NCBI GenBank assembly: GCA_037974335.1
Contig: CM075760.1
Span: 15,804,059-15,868,058 of the forward strand
Source: Prionace glauca
Taxonomy: Eukaryota; Chordata; Chondrichthyes; Carcharhiniformes; Carcharhinidae
Direction: 5' to 3'
Length of the DNA: 64,000 bases
How positions within the stretch are numbered: position 1 is the first letter of the stretch; each line of letters begins with the position of its first letter. Below the pieces are notes generated by a model, which was given only the letters and a program-made list of their open reading frames with translations, searched no databases and had not been told where the DNA came from. Made by a program: the position numbers and the translations under genes. Shown piece by piece: positions 9,590 to 20,640 of this stretch.

Positions 9590-9865
9590 GTAGAATCATA
9601 GAATCCCTACAGTGCAGAAGTAGAGCATTTGGTTCATCAAGTCTGCTATCCGGCAGAGCATCCTTCCCAGGCCCAATGTAAATTGTCTATGCTAAATTTC
9701 CTGTTAGTGTCCAATAATTTGTAGGTTCGGGGGATTAGCCTGTGAATATGTATGGTTGCCGGGATCGGATGAACGCTTGCCTAGGTAGGATGCTGTGCTG
9801 GAGAGCCTGCTGCAGAGTTATTGGACCGAATGACCATGTTGAACTGTAGGGATTCTATGATTTTA
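9590..9865. repeat. Two SINE 3' ends joined head to head
   Basis: ATCATAGAATCCCTACAGT near 9595 and its exact reverse complement near 9843-9861 bound the block. Both are the 3' ends (ATTCTATG tail) of HE1-like SINEs, one on each strand, so the apparent terminal inverted repeats arise from two insertions. Confidence 0.65.
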
Positions 9866-10579
9866 TGCTTCTATGATCAGGCAGAGCAGTGATTATATTC
9901 ACATTAATCTCAGCGATTCCAAAGTATTACAAATTATGGGGGAATTTGAATGTATAGAACATTTTACCCGACCTCATGTCGCCCCAAAGTTATTAAAACT
10001 CACTGAGGTACCTTTGCTGAATTTACTCGCTGTTCTCATGTTGTAACTAACCAGGTAAGTTACGTACCACAAACTCCCACAAACCCGGTTGTGATAAATG
10101 GCCAACAAATTTGCGATTTTATTTGACAAATGAGGTTTTGGGTCGGACATTGGACAGAACAGATTTGCTGATCATAATTATATCAAGAGATTTGACATCC
10201 TGGCATTGATATTAAATACGAATCTGGTTCTCTCTCTCTCTGATGATACCCATTGAGATGCTGAGGAGCACTGTTGCTGTTTTAGTTTTAGATTTCCGGA
10301 ATCTGCAGCAATTTGCACTGATTTTATTGAATCTCTGGATGTGAGCTTCACTGACAAAGCTAACATTAATTGATGACTGTGAACCATCTTGCTGAAACCT
10401 GCCCTCCGGATGGGTGACTTTCCACTGCCGCTTTAATACAACTGGGTGGATTTCTCGGATATTTCAGTGGTGGTGAAGGGTTATTTTCATCACATGGAAC
10501 TGGAGTCTGTGTAGGACAGACAGGGGAAAGATAGGAATACTCGGTTTATAGTTATTTGCAAAGAGAAGATGTTGTTTGA
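9866..10579. other. Intergenic DNA where D and J of copy 2 would be expected; none seen
   Basis: This stretch is 3' of the VH pseudogene on the minus strand. I searched by eye for CACAGTG/CACTGTG heptamers with 12- or 23-bp spaced nonamers and for a WGQG-type J. I found no convincing segment. The D and J part of this cluster copy appears to be missing. Confidence 0.5.
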
Positions 10580-10715
10580 AGTATAAAAACAATTCTGTAG
10601 ATTCTGGAATTCAAACCCAAAGAGAAAATGCTGGAAAATCTCAGCAGGCCTGGCAATATTTGGAAGGAGAGGGAACAGCTGACATTTCGAGTCCAGATGT
10701 CCTGAGACTGTCCAG
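10580..10715 (-). repeat. Interspersed repeat inserted at the VH pseudogene 3' edge
   Basis: AAAATGCTGGAAAATCTCAG, CAGGCCTGGCAATATTTGG and ACATTTCGAGTCCAGATG are the reverse-strand landmarks of the same repeat as at 6224-6335. The pseudogene sequence resumes just beyond it, so this insertion probably cut the VH in framework 3. Confidence 0.6.
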
Positions 10716-10721
10716 CAATTT

Positions 10722-10972
10722 CTCTTCACGTTGTTTTAAGTGTCTTTGGGTGGAATAAATTGATTCTGAATCTCTGGGGCGGAGGAATTGTGGGTTGATC
10801 CAAGACTATCATACTGAAGGAGAGACTATAAACCCTATCAGGGACTGGTCGGACCCAGACTATCCAGTTGCTGCCCATATTGAACACTTTGTCTTCACAG
10901 CTCAGTCTCAGGGACCCTCAGGGATGCCCGGTTTCTGCCTCTGGCTGAGTCAACACAACCTCCGATTCGACA
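10722..10972 (-). pseudogene. VH pseudogene (cluster copy 2)
   Basis: On the minus strand this aligns along its length with the intact VH main exon at roughly 75-80%. It includes the start GTTGTGTTGACTCAGCCAG, the RLSC-type first cysteine region and the CCCCAGAGATTCAGAATC stretch of framework 3. It is not functional. Framework 2 and CDR2 are out of frame with stops, the acceptor side has lost its pyrimidine tract and one base, and the 3' part (second cysteine and recombination signal) is missing where an interspersed repeat begins. No leader exon of the intact type is recognisable upstream. Confidence 0.85.
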
Positions 10973-10984
10973 CTTTAAACAAAA

Positions 10985-11285
10985 GCTATGAAAAGAAAAC
11001 GCAACTCACCCCGGACACACTCTCTCACCTTTTTCCATCAGGGACTAGGTAAAAACAAATTCTGAGGAGACTACAAACCGACTCAGAAACAATTTATTTA
11101 CAGCTGCAATCAGAGTTTTGAATGGATCTACCTCGCATTAAATTGATATTTTTCTAGACCCGAGCTATGACTGCAACAAAATACTCTTCACTCTCTCCCT
11201 TCCTTCTCCAAGCACGGTATGCTCTGTCTGTACAGTGCGCAAGACTGTGTACTAATGTGTGTGATAATAATAAATCAAATAAAAT
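10985..11285 (-). mobile_element. Interspersed repeat inserted in the leader intron of copy 2
   Basis: On the minus strand: GATTTATTATTATCACACAC, AGCTCGGGTCTAGAAAAATA, GCGAGGTAGATCCATTCAAA and GTGTCCGGGGTGAG. These are landmarks of a common shark repeat. Copy 3 carries the same insertion at the same point (63.69-64.0 kb); copy 1 does not. The insertion therefore happened in the common ancestor of copies 2 and 3. Confidence 0.7.
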
Positions 11286-11734
11286 ATATCAAAAAACACC
11301 GAGGATTATTCCCAGTGAATTGATTACTGACACTGGAATATTCAACAGACAAACTAACACTGAGGCAGAAAGAGTGAGATCCATTGGAACGTCTCTGCTA
11401 GTCCAAAAGGTGAAATTATATTTGAGCCTCTGTTATAGAGAGAAAAACAATTTGATTGTAAATCAAGTCCCTTAATTCTGCACCCCCTTTCACAAGAGAA
11501 TAGACATAAAGAAGATGACATTACCTTATCAGAGTAAAAACGTCAGTCTGATTTGCACATTGCAGCATAAATATAATCCATTTGAAGAATTATTATCGAT
11601 TTAAGTAACTAATTGCTGGGTTGATTTTATTTCAGGTGTGGGTAGCTGTCACTGTAATTTGGGACTGGATACAAAAAGGAGGGAAGAAATGGCTTCATGT
11701 TATCACTCGGCAATTAATGCACAAATTTAACTAA

Positions 11735-12004
11735 TGTTCTCAGGACCCGACTTCGAATCCCACCACCACAGATGGTGGGATTTAAATTCAATTAAAAAAA
11801 GCGTCTGGAAATAAGAATCCACTTACGGTCATGATATCATTGTCGATTGTGTAAAAACCTACCTGCTTCACTAATGTATTTTAGAGAAGGGAATCTGCCG
11901 TCCTTACCTGGTCTGGCCTATGTGTGATCCAAGAGCCACAGCAATGTGATTGGCTCTCACTGCCCTCGGACAAGAAGTAGGCAATAAATTCTGATCAGCC
12001 AAAG
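11735..12004 (+). mobile_element. Second-family SINE, shared with arm B
   Basis: Landmarks: TTCGAATCCCACCACCACAG, ATCTGCCGTCCTTACCTGGT, CAGCAATGTGATTGGCTC and a GGCAATAAATTCTG tail. The copy at 62.93-63.22 kb (minus) is in the matching position of arm B. Copy 1 lacks it. Confidence 0.75.
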
Positions 12005-12320
12005 GTGCCCATGTCCATAGAATCATTACAGAACAGAAGAAGGCCTTTTGGCTTATCAGGCCCAAACCCACAACATTCCCACCTCAGTTTATCCCCATCA
12101 CCCCACGTATATTCCCTGCTAATTCTCTTGACACGATTGGACAATTCATCATCGTGGATCAACCTAAGCGGCATATCCTTGAACAATGTGAGTAAATGAG
12201 CAAGCAATTGAAGAATATGCAGACTCCACACAGACAGACCCAAACCGGGAGTTGAACCCGGGTCCCTGGCGCTTTGAGGCAGAAACCCTAACATATATGC
12301 CACCGTTCCATCCACAAATT
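12005..12320 (-). mobile_element. HE1-like SINE, shared with arm B
   Basis: On the minus strand the tRNA-related head (GCATATATGTTAGGGTTTCT region, B-box GGGTTCAACTCC) is followed by CTGTGTGGAGTCTGCATATT and the tail CTGTAATGATTCTATGGAC. Its partner is 62,612-62,935 on the plus strand in arm B. Confidence 0.8.
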
Positions 12321-13604
12321 AATTCAAAAAGGACAATCCTCATGTGATGCAATATTACACGTTAGATTTCCCCAATGGCTCCTTTACCCTGTGAAAATTA
12401 ACACTGAAAGAAAACTGGTGGACTTATAATTAATTGAATTGACAGGGAAACATGACATCGACATCAACCTTTGACAGAGAATTTATAGAATCCGAATGGA
12501 CACGGTGATCAGGAAAGTTCTTTGTCAACATCCAAATCATTGCTGCTCATTTTATTGGCCACCGGCTGTAGAACATTCACTGGTAGTGGGAACTCAGGAT
12601 ATTAGGACTTTGTGGCATATTGCACAATATCACAAAAATAAATGTTTTGTCTTCCACTAAACCAGGCCGTTTCTTCACTCATTGGCAGCTATGAGAGCGA
12701 CTGTTAAATAATCGAAATCAGATTATGCTGGACAACAGAACATGGTGCTGATCAGGGATAAGAGAGGTTGTCTTTTTAAAGAGGTGCAGAACACTTAGAG
12801 TATTCCAGGAATCCGCGCTTTTCAAGACAATTGTATGATTTTATTTTACTTTTAATTATTTTTATTTTGGGGCCATTGCACTGATCTCATTGGACTTTGG
12901 GGGTGGGGACGTCAAAATCTCTTTCTTCCACGTCATGAAGTTACTCACAAAGTAACTTTAATTGTTGGAAGGACATTTATTTGGAAGATAGACAAATGAA
13001 ATAGCATCTGGCCAATTTCCTCGTTCCCCATACTGTTTAATCACAGTGCAGCCCTTTAAAATATTTGCTTGGAAGGAATACCATTTAAAAACCTGTCTTT
13101 ATTATGGGAATCAAGCATTTATTGTATAACTGGATAAGTCCCATTTTATCCTTGCATATTCGCGCTAATCTGTCCCACGCAGTATTTGGCAGCAGTCCAA
13201 CCTGCTGCCAACTACCCCAAGATATTTACAGGAAGCATCTGACGGTGTTTGTTCAGTAAGTCAAAGATCTGTTTCCTCAGTACTGAACAGTTGGCTGCAA
13301 GCCAACTTCAAACTCTTAGCATTGTCAATAGAGCCTATTTATAAACAAATCTGCCCAGCAACAACTCGAGGCAATTTTATTATTTTTTAAAGCTGTAAAC
13401 GTATATGAATGCTTCCCATTTCATTGGAAAAAAAGCCACTCAGATTCTCTGACACCTTGTTAGTAACAATGATGATGTCTCCAACCCAACGAAACACTGT
13501 GATGGATGGATAGAAATAAATACAGGCAGATTGTGAGAGTTGATTCAGAGAGGTGATATATCTTATACTGCATAAACATGTAGGCTGGTGTTTTATTTCA
13601 CTTT

Positions 13605-13885
13605 ATTCTTCCATGGGACGTGGGGGTCTCTGGAAAGAACATTTATTTCCTGTGCTTAATTCCTTTTCAGCTGAGTGGTGTGTTAGGGCATCTCAGAAGG
13701 CATTGCCCAGTTATATATATGGCGGTCCATCTTGAGTTACACCCTGCTGAGACCAAGTAGGGATGGCAGATGTCCTTCACTGGGGAATCAGAGGGTTATC
13801 TCGTCGCTATCAGTATGAATCAAAATTTATTGATTGAATTCAAATTCCACCTGCTGCCATGGTCGGATTTAATCTCAATTTAATT
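13605..13885 (-). mobile_element. Second-family SINE, present in all three flank copies
   Basis: Landmarks in plus orientation: TTCTTCCATGGGACGTGGGG, GGCATTGCCCAGTT, AGGGATGGCAGATG and GAATTCAAATTCCACCTGCT. Relatives lie at 4.34-4.67 kb and, in part, at 61.19-61.34 kb. Confidence 0.6.
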
Positions 13886-13901
13886 TAATTTAATTTAATT
13901 T

Positions 13902-14449
13902 AATTCCAGAGATTCACCACCCTTTGAGTGAAGAAGTTCCTCCTCAACTCCATTCTAAACTGTCGCCCCCCCCCCCTTATCTTGAGGCTGTGCCCTCTGG
14001 TCCTACTGTCTTTTTTGAGCGGGAAGAGTCTCTCCACTTCTATCCTATCCATCCCCTTCATTATCTTATCGTCTCTATAAGATCCCCCCTCATCCTTCTA
14101 AATTCCAACCAGTACAGACCCAGTCTATTCAGCCTCTCTTCAAAGTTCAACCCTCTCATCTCCGGTATCAGCCGAGTGACCCCCCTCTGCACTCCCTCCA
14201 AGGCCAAAATATCTTTGCGCAGGTGCGGCGCCCAAAACTGCACACAGTACTCCAGCTACGGCCTCGCCAGTACCCTGTACAGTTGCAGCAAGACCTCCCT
14301 ACTTTTATATCCTTTCCCCCTCGCTATGAAGGCCAGCATTCCATTCGCCTTCCTGATCACGTGCTGCACCTGCCGGCTGGGTTTTTGCGACTCATGCACA
14401 AGGACCCCCAGGTCCCTCTGCACCATAGCATGCTGCAGTTTTTCGCCCT
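13902..14449 (-). mobile_element. CR1 LINE internal fragment lacking both ends
   Basis: The sequence matches the 3' third of CR1 ORF2 (minus strand, [15 protein letters not shown] and [16 protein letters not shown]), with several in-frame breaks. Unlike ordinary CR1 copies it lacks the 3' UTR and the TTCTTATG tail. It abuts an AATTT pentamer array on one side and a TTTATTTTTGTGAA-type A+T array (about 14,455-14,535) on the other. It is absent from arm B, so it is specific to arm A. Confidence 0.85.
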
Positions 14450-14559
14450 AGAAAAAGTGATTATTTATTTTTGAGAATTTATTTATTTTTATTTATTTAT
14501 TTTTGTGAATTTTTACTATTTATTTTTGTGAATGGAGAATTATTGGTAATATTGGCGTC

Positions 14560-15250
14560 AGGCGATGACCACCTCCAAAAATGTGGAATCTGACCGTTGC
14601 CCCTTGTCACTCAATGATATTGCAACACTGAATCAACAACTATCAACATCTTCGAGGTTACCATTGGGTAATCGCTGTGTTAGCTGGGTATATTCATGCT
14701 CCAGCTGGAATATCAGCTCAGCCTGCTGTGAGTAACCCACCCCCTAACTCCCCAAACCTGTGCACCACCTGCACGACACATATTAGGGGACAAAAATGGT
14801 TCTCTCCACTTACTTGAATAGGTACAGTTCAAACAACATTCAAAAATCTTCATCCCATTCAGGCCAAAGCAGCCGGCTTGACAGGAATAACACTCCCTCC
14901 TCCACACAGAGCATCATTATGTACCATCTACAAGTTTCACTTCCGAACCTCACCAAGGCTCCTTAAAAAGCCACACGGTGGGTTGCTATTTGCAAGAACA
15001 GGGTAACAGTTACCAGGAAATATCACCTGTAAGTTCCCCTCCAAGTTAGTCATATACCTGATGTGGAAATATATCATCCTTCCATCACTGTCGCGGGACC
15101 GAGATCCCAGAACTGCCTCTGTAACAGGACCGTATGGGTATCTACACCACAGGGTCTGCAGCAATTCAAGAAGGTAGCTTACCACCAGTTTACTAAAGAC
15201 AATGAGGAATAGGCAACAAATACTGACTAGGCCAGCAACGTCCATATCCC
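14560..15250 (+). mobile_element. Second LINE family, 3' portion
   Basis: Recognisable pieces are GCTGGGTATATTCATGCTCC, CAGGCCAAAGCAGCCGGCTT, TGTACCATCTACAAGTTTCA, GACCGAGATCCCAGAACTGC and the 3' terminus GGCCAGCAACG. They follow the order of a non-CR1 LINE from the region after its reverse transcriptase to its 3' end. The copy is worn, with many stops. Confidence 0.65.
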
Positions 15251-15854
15251 TTAAATTAAAACATCAACATATCAATGTTTATGAATGGATGATAACTAAT
15301 GAACACAGTTGGGCATCTTTGTAAATGGATGGCAACTGATGGAAATAAATATCAACTTTCTGAACATTTATGACCTTCTCTTTCTCTGCCAGAAGATAGG
15401 TTCCATTCCACAGGGGATTCATGATTCAGAAACATCACACTATCCGAAGACAAGGCCGACAGAAGAGATGGCAACATCTGTAGGTGTATCTCAATCTTAA
15501 CATTACGGGACAGGCCTTTGATAGGATGACAATTGTGTTACTCATCTGCTTGAAGACCGGGATTAACCTGAAGCGCAGTTTATGTTGGGAGATATACATA
15601 TTATACCCATACATGGATGAATCTCAGTAAGACATTCGATACTAACATCAGGTCAGAGACGACACATTTCGGGGAACTAAGCTCTCCATCAGAAAATTCT
15701 CAGTCTCAATTATGACACAGAAAAGGACAATTTACAACACAACTGATAGCTTATGGACAACACTTAGGGTTGAATCAACCTCTCAAAAATTGTCCTCCTC
15801 AGTCATCAACAAATGTGAAATGTGAAGAAAAGACACCAAGCTAAAATGAATAGA

Positions 15855-16440
15855 GCAAAGAAGAAAAAACAAAGAACAAAGAACAACACAGCACAGGAAA
15901 CAGGCCCCTCGGCCCAACGAGCTCACACTGCCATCTTAACAATGCGTTTTTCCTCCTCCACCCTTGACCCGTGTCTATGCTAATGGTACCCCCATTGGAA
16001 ACCAGATTAAGGGGAGAATAATTTAGGGACAATTTATTACACCAATCAACCGAAGAGCACATCTTTGGGGTGTGGGAGGAAACCGGAACACCCAGAGGAA
16101 ACTCACGCAACCACAGGGAGAAGGCGCAAATTCCCACAGACACTGGCCTAAATCCATGTATCTGGACAACTAACGGTGATAGTCACTGAGCTGTTGTGGT
16201 GCCCATCTGCTGGTCCATTTTGAAGCAGACACAAACGACGCAAAGTACTAGGCCACTCTCGAAACATCCAAGAGCAGCCCACACACGACCCACAGTGTGC
16301 ATGCCCCTCGTTAGACAACAAAGTGGACCGACACACTTGTGGAGTGAAAGAGAAAAATATCAACACGTGTAGCATTAGATTTCCAGGAACGTCCTGAGGC
16401 TCTGATCCTTATTAAAACCATCTCCTATAACCCTCCATCC
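15855..16440 (-). repeat. Composite SINE-like unit, first copy
   Basis: The unit starts with AACAAAG repeats and CACAGGAAACAGGCCCCTCG (a LINE-type tail in reverse), then an HE1-like body (GGGGTGTGGGAGGAAACCGG), then a unique stretch (GATAGTCACTGAGCTGTTGT). It is repeated in direct orientation at 16,874-17,455. Confidence 0.75.
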
Positions 16441-16873
16441 CTAATGTGCTGATGTGTCTATCTAAGTAAACCTTAATCAAGTCCAGCGTGCCTGCCTCCA
16501 CCACCTTACTTGGCAGTGCATTCCATACCCCCACGACCCTCTGTGTGAAAAACCTCCCTCTAGCATCCAAATCCCTCACCTTAAGTCATTGTCCCCTCGT
16601 GATATTTGTCTCCAATCTAGGAAAAAGCCTGCCACTGTTTACTCTATCTATACCCTTCTTGGTTTTATACACCTCTATTAGATCCACCCTCAATCTCCGT
16701 CTTTCTAAGGAAAACAGCCCCAGTTTACCAAATCTTTCCTCATAACCCAGTCCTTCCATACCAGGCAGCATCCTGGTAAACCTCCTCTGCGCTCTCTCCA
16801 GGGTTTCCACGTCCTTCCTGTAGTCAGGTGACCAGAACTGGACGCAGTACTCCAAATGCGGTCTAACCAACGT
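16441..16873 (-). mobile_element. CR1 subfamily B fragment
   Basis: On the minus strand it encodes [20 protein letters not shown], then MLPGMEGLGYEERFGKLGLF and an IEVYKTKKGIDRVNSGRLFP stretch. This is the C-terminal part of a CR1 ORF2 distinct from the recent family. Its 3' end (GCCTGCCTCCACCACC on the plus strand) adjoins the composite unit. Confidence 0.85.
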
Positions 16874-17455
16874 TCTGGAACAAAGAAGAACAAGGAACAA
16901 TCCAGCACGGGAAACAGGCCCTTCGGCCCAACGAGCCTGCGCCGCCATTTCAACAAAGCATTTTCCTACACCTACCCTGCCCCGTGTGTATGCGAATGGT
17001 ACCCCTAATGTAGCCAGATTCAGGGGAGAATAGTGTATGGTCAATTTGATACACCAATCAGCCTAAGAGCGTATCTTTGGGGTGTGGGAGGAAACCGGAG
17101 CACCCGGAGGAAACCCATGCATCCACAGAGAGAATGCGCAAACTCCCACAGACATAGGCCCAAATCCATGTATCTGCACAGCTAGCAGTGATAGTCACTG
17201 AGCTGTTGTGGTGCCCGTCTGCTGGTCCAGGATTAAGCACACACATCAACACAAAGTACGAGGCCACTCTCGAAACCTCCAAGAGCAGCCCATGCACGAC
17301 CCACCGTGTGCATGTCCCTCGTTTGACAACAAGTGGACCAACACCTGCGGATTAAAAGAGACAAAACATTAACATGTAATACTACATTTCCAGTGTCGTC
17401 CCGAGGCTCTAACCGTTTTTAATACCATCTACTATAACCGTCCATCCCTGTTTCG
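16874..17455 (-). repeat. Composite SINE-like unit, second copy
   Basis: This is a direct repeat of 15,855-16,440, offset by about 1.02 kb, and similar through the unique GATAGTCACTGAGCTGTTGT stretch. With the adjoining CR1-B 3' ends, the pair makes a tandem duplication of a composite block. Confidence 0.75.
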
Positions 17456-19030
17456 CTCATGTGTCTATCTAAGTAAACCTTAAACAACTCCAACGTGCCT
17501 GCCTCCACCACCAGTTCTGTACAACTGTAGCATTGGACGCCAACTCTTATATTCTATACCCCTTCCTATAAAGGCTAGCATACCATAAGCTTTCTTCGCC
17601 TGTGTTGCCACCTTCAAAGACTTGTGAACTTGCACTCCCAGGTCCCTCTGCATTTCTATACATTTAATAGGTCTACCCTTTATCATGTAACTCCCCTCTA
17701 CATTATTCCTTCCAAAATGCATCACCTCGCATTTATCAGGATTAAATTCCATCTATTTATCTGCCCAATATACCAGCCTATCTATATCCTGCTGCATTGC
17801 CAGACACTGCTCCTCACTGCCCGCCAATCCTGCCATCTTTGTGTCATCTGCAAATTTGCTGATCACACCATGTACGCCCTGTTCCAAGACATTTATATAT
17901 ATTACGAATAGAAGAGGTCCCAGTACTGAGCCCTGTGGCACACTACTGGTGACAGACCTCCAGCTAGAAAAGGACCCATCCACTACTACTCTCTGTCTCC
18001 TGTTAACTAGCCAGTTTTCAATCCATCTAGATACTTTTCCCTGTATCCCATGAGCCTTAACCTTTTCAACCAACCCACCATGAGGGACTTTGTCAAACGC
18101 CTTACTGAAATCCATATAGACGACATCAACGGCTTGTCCTTCGTCAACCGTTTTTGTCACCTCCTCAAAACATTCTACCAGACTCGTAAGGCAAGACCTC
18201 CCCTTAACAAAGCCATGCTGCGTATCCCTAATCAGATCGCAACCCTCCACATGCTGATACATCCTATCCCTAAGAATTTATTCCAACAACTTTCCTACCA
18301 CTGCCTATAATTACCAGGGTTATCCCGACTGCCCTTTTTAAACAACGGTACCACATTATCTACCCTCCAGTCCTCTGGGACCTCACCTGTGTCCAAAGAA
18401 GAGACAAAGATTTGCGTCAGAGGCCTAGCAATTTCATCTCTCATCTCCCTAAGAAGCCTGGGATAATTGCCATCAGGCCCCGGAGTTTTATCAGTTTTTA
18501 TGCTGCCTGAAAACCCTAGCACTTCTTCTCTCGTAATGGATATTTCCTTCAACTGGTCTACAGCTCCCTCCAAGACAGTACAAGACACCAAGCCCCTCTC
18601 CTTCGTGAATACCGACGCAAAGTATTCATTCAGGATCTCCCCCATTCCTTCAGACTCTATGCACAGTTCCCCTCCTTTGTCCCTCAGAGGGCCGATTTTC
18701 CCTCTAACCACCCTGTTGTTCCTGATATAAGAGTAAAATGCCTTTGGATTTCCCTTAATCCTATCCGCCAAAGCCATTTTATGCCCCCTTTTCGCCCTTC
18801 TAACTCCCCTTTTGAGCTCCCTCCTGCTCTCTCTATATTCCTCCAGTGCTCTTCCCGTTCCCAGTTGCTTAGACCTAACATATGCCTCCCTCTTCTTCCT
18901 GACCAAGTCCTCAATATCCCCTGCAGTCCACAGCTCTCTAATCCTACCTTTCCTATCCTTCCTCTTAACCGGGACATGTCTTTCCTGCAACCTTTTCAGT
19001 TTTCCCTTGAAAGCCTCCCACTTGCCGACC
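17456..19030 (-). mobile_element. CR1 subfamily B, 5'-truncated, with internal deletion
   Basis: On the minus strand from 19,030 it carries the linker and early reverse transcriptase (DKTPGPDGNYPRLLREMRDE, GSRDNPGNYR), then after a short deletion VVGKLLE. The catalytic half follows (VVYMDFSKAFDKVPHGG, SSVPQGSVLGPLLFVIYIN, KFADDTKMAG) and then MEFNPDKCEVMHFGRNNVEG. At about 17,516 it jumps from LYRT in the thumb region straight to the 3' terminal GGGGRHVGVV frame, skipping the segment present in the 16.4-16.9 kb copy. The endonuclease is absent and the copy cannot move by itself. It is absent from arm B. Confidence 0.9.
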
Positions 19031-19194
19031 GTGGACATGTGTTTACTGTGATTCTAACTTTTCTATTGGAAATGGAAGGATGCCGGTTTTAATTGTGATG
19101 TTGATTTGTAAATTATATGAAATTTATCAGACAACACACAAAGACGCACACACACATATTCTGTCGTTCCCATTCTTCCCCACAAATTGTTTCC

Positions 19195-19222
19195 CTTTCA
19201 CACACACACACACACACACACG
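19195..19222. repeat. (CA)n microsatellite
   Basis: About 11 CA units. A (GT)n run in the mirrored place of arm B (60.95-61.0 kb) shows that it predates the duplication. Confidence 0.9.
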
Positions 19223-19455
19223 TTTTCTTTTAACTTAAAACTACATCTTGGCTTCCTGGGAGCCTTCAGAGACCCAACTAAATTTCAAATGGAATGAGGA
19301 ACATTTTCCCTAACGCCACGTTTGCTGAGGTGGACATTAAAGGTCCTGTGGTCTCCAATAGCTCCCTGGGCAACATCCCTCCTTTTAACCAAAATCAACA
19401 AAAATACATTCCCATGGATTGAGCCATTTTCATCTGATACTGCCCTGGCAACATC

Positions 19456-20640
19456 GGAACATAACCACAGGCGTAGGCCACTCAGGTCCTCGAACTGGCC
19501 CCACCATTTACAAACATAGAACCCTACAGTGCAGAAACAGGCCCTTCGGCCCATCGAGTCTGCACCGAACACAATCCCACCCAGACCCTATCCCCATATC
19601 CCTACACATTTACCTGCTAATCCCTCTAACCTACACATCCCAGGACACTAAGGGGCAATTTTAGCATAGCCAATGAACCTAATATGCACATCTTTGGACT
19701 GTGGGAGGAAACCGGAGCACCTGGAGAATACCCACGCAGACACGAGGAGAATGTGCAAACTCCACACAGGCAGTGACCCGAGCCGGGAATCGAACCCAGG
19801 ACCCTGGAGCTGTGAAGCAGCAGTGCTAACCACTGTGCTACCGTGCCGCCATGATCTTATTTAATAAGATCATGGCTGATCTGTGGCTGAATCCATTTTG
19901 GCTTCGCTCAGTCCATATCTCTTGATACACCTGTTCAATTAAAGAAGACCTCAGACTTATATGTAACAATTGTACCAGCTCCCACCGGCAATTGCCGAAG
20001 AGAGTTCCAATCATTCACCTCTCTCGACATGTACTAATGTTTTCTATCAACTCTCCTGAAAGGCCTTTCCCTATTTTTTTCAACTATGGCCTTTTAACCT
20101 CGAACCTTCAACTAATGGAAACAATCCTTCCCTGTAGGTATTTCATTGGTTTCTATCAGAACAGCCCTCAACCTTCTGAATTCGAGAGAAAAATGTCTAA
20201 ATTCGTCTGATCTCTCCTCGCAACTTGCGTTGAACTCCGTCCAGGGTCAACATTTTTCCAAAGATATGTTGCCCATACTTGCTCACAGTGCTCTAATTGG
20301 GGTGGAACAAGGATTGTGCACAATTGGAGCACAACATCTGCCTCCGTATCCCCCAATCCTTTGGATATGGAGGGAGGCATTCCATTGGTCTTAATGATTA
20401 TTTTCTGCAGCAGATCGTGACATTTTAAGAAACTATGTGCCGAACCCCAAATCCTATTTGGCATCCATTAAATTTAGCGTTGTCCCTTCTACAAATTATA
20501 TCTTGATCATTTGGATATTTGACTCTTTGTCCCATAATCTAAGCCCTTAATGAATATTGTAAATAATTGAGGCCCCAGACAGATTCCTGCCGTACACCAC
20601 TTCATCTGCATAATTCAGCAACGGACAGGTACAATTCATT
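19456..20640 (-). mobile_element. Old CR1 LINE, interrupted by a SINE
   Basis: The 3' tail and UTR region (GCGTAGGCCACTCAGG, 19,460-19,507) is separated by a SINE from the continuing element. That part carries AATAAGATCATGGCTGATCT, CTCGCAACTTGCGTTGAACT and GAGGCCCCAGACAGATTCCT (the reverse of an SV.QGSVLG-type block). It is strongly decayed. Its arm-B partner (59,855-60,700, plus) has no SINE at that point. Confidence 0.75.
19508..19850 (-). mobile_element. HE1-like SINE, full length, arm A only
   Basis: On the minus strand it starts GGCGGCACGGTAGCACAGTG (tRNA-derived A-box part) and has B-box GGGTTCGATTCCC. The body ACTGCCTGTGTGGAGTTTGC follows, and it ends CACTGTAGGGTTCTATG. It is well preserved and inserted inside an older CR1. 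Arm B lacks it, so it arrived after the inverted duplication. Confidence 0.88.

Larger units (their letters stand above)
11286..13600 (-). repeat. VH leader-intron and 5' flank, copy 2
   Basis: The sequence matches copy 3 (reverse complement of 61.3-63.69 kb) at roughly 87% and copy 1 (2.3-4.3 kb) at roughly 80%. Where copy 1 has its leader exon, copies 2 and 3 have a diverged stretch ending in CTGATAAGGTAATG on the V-coding strand. That may be a decayed leader and donor, but I cannot open a reading frame through it. No gene is called. Confidence 0.7.

Noticed and set aside
9590-9865. A short DNA transposon with 19-bp terminal inverted repeats
   Set aside because: The inverted ends are the 3' tails of two HE1-like SINEs on opposite strands; there is no transposase-related interior and no target duplication.
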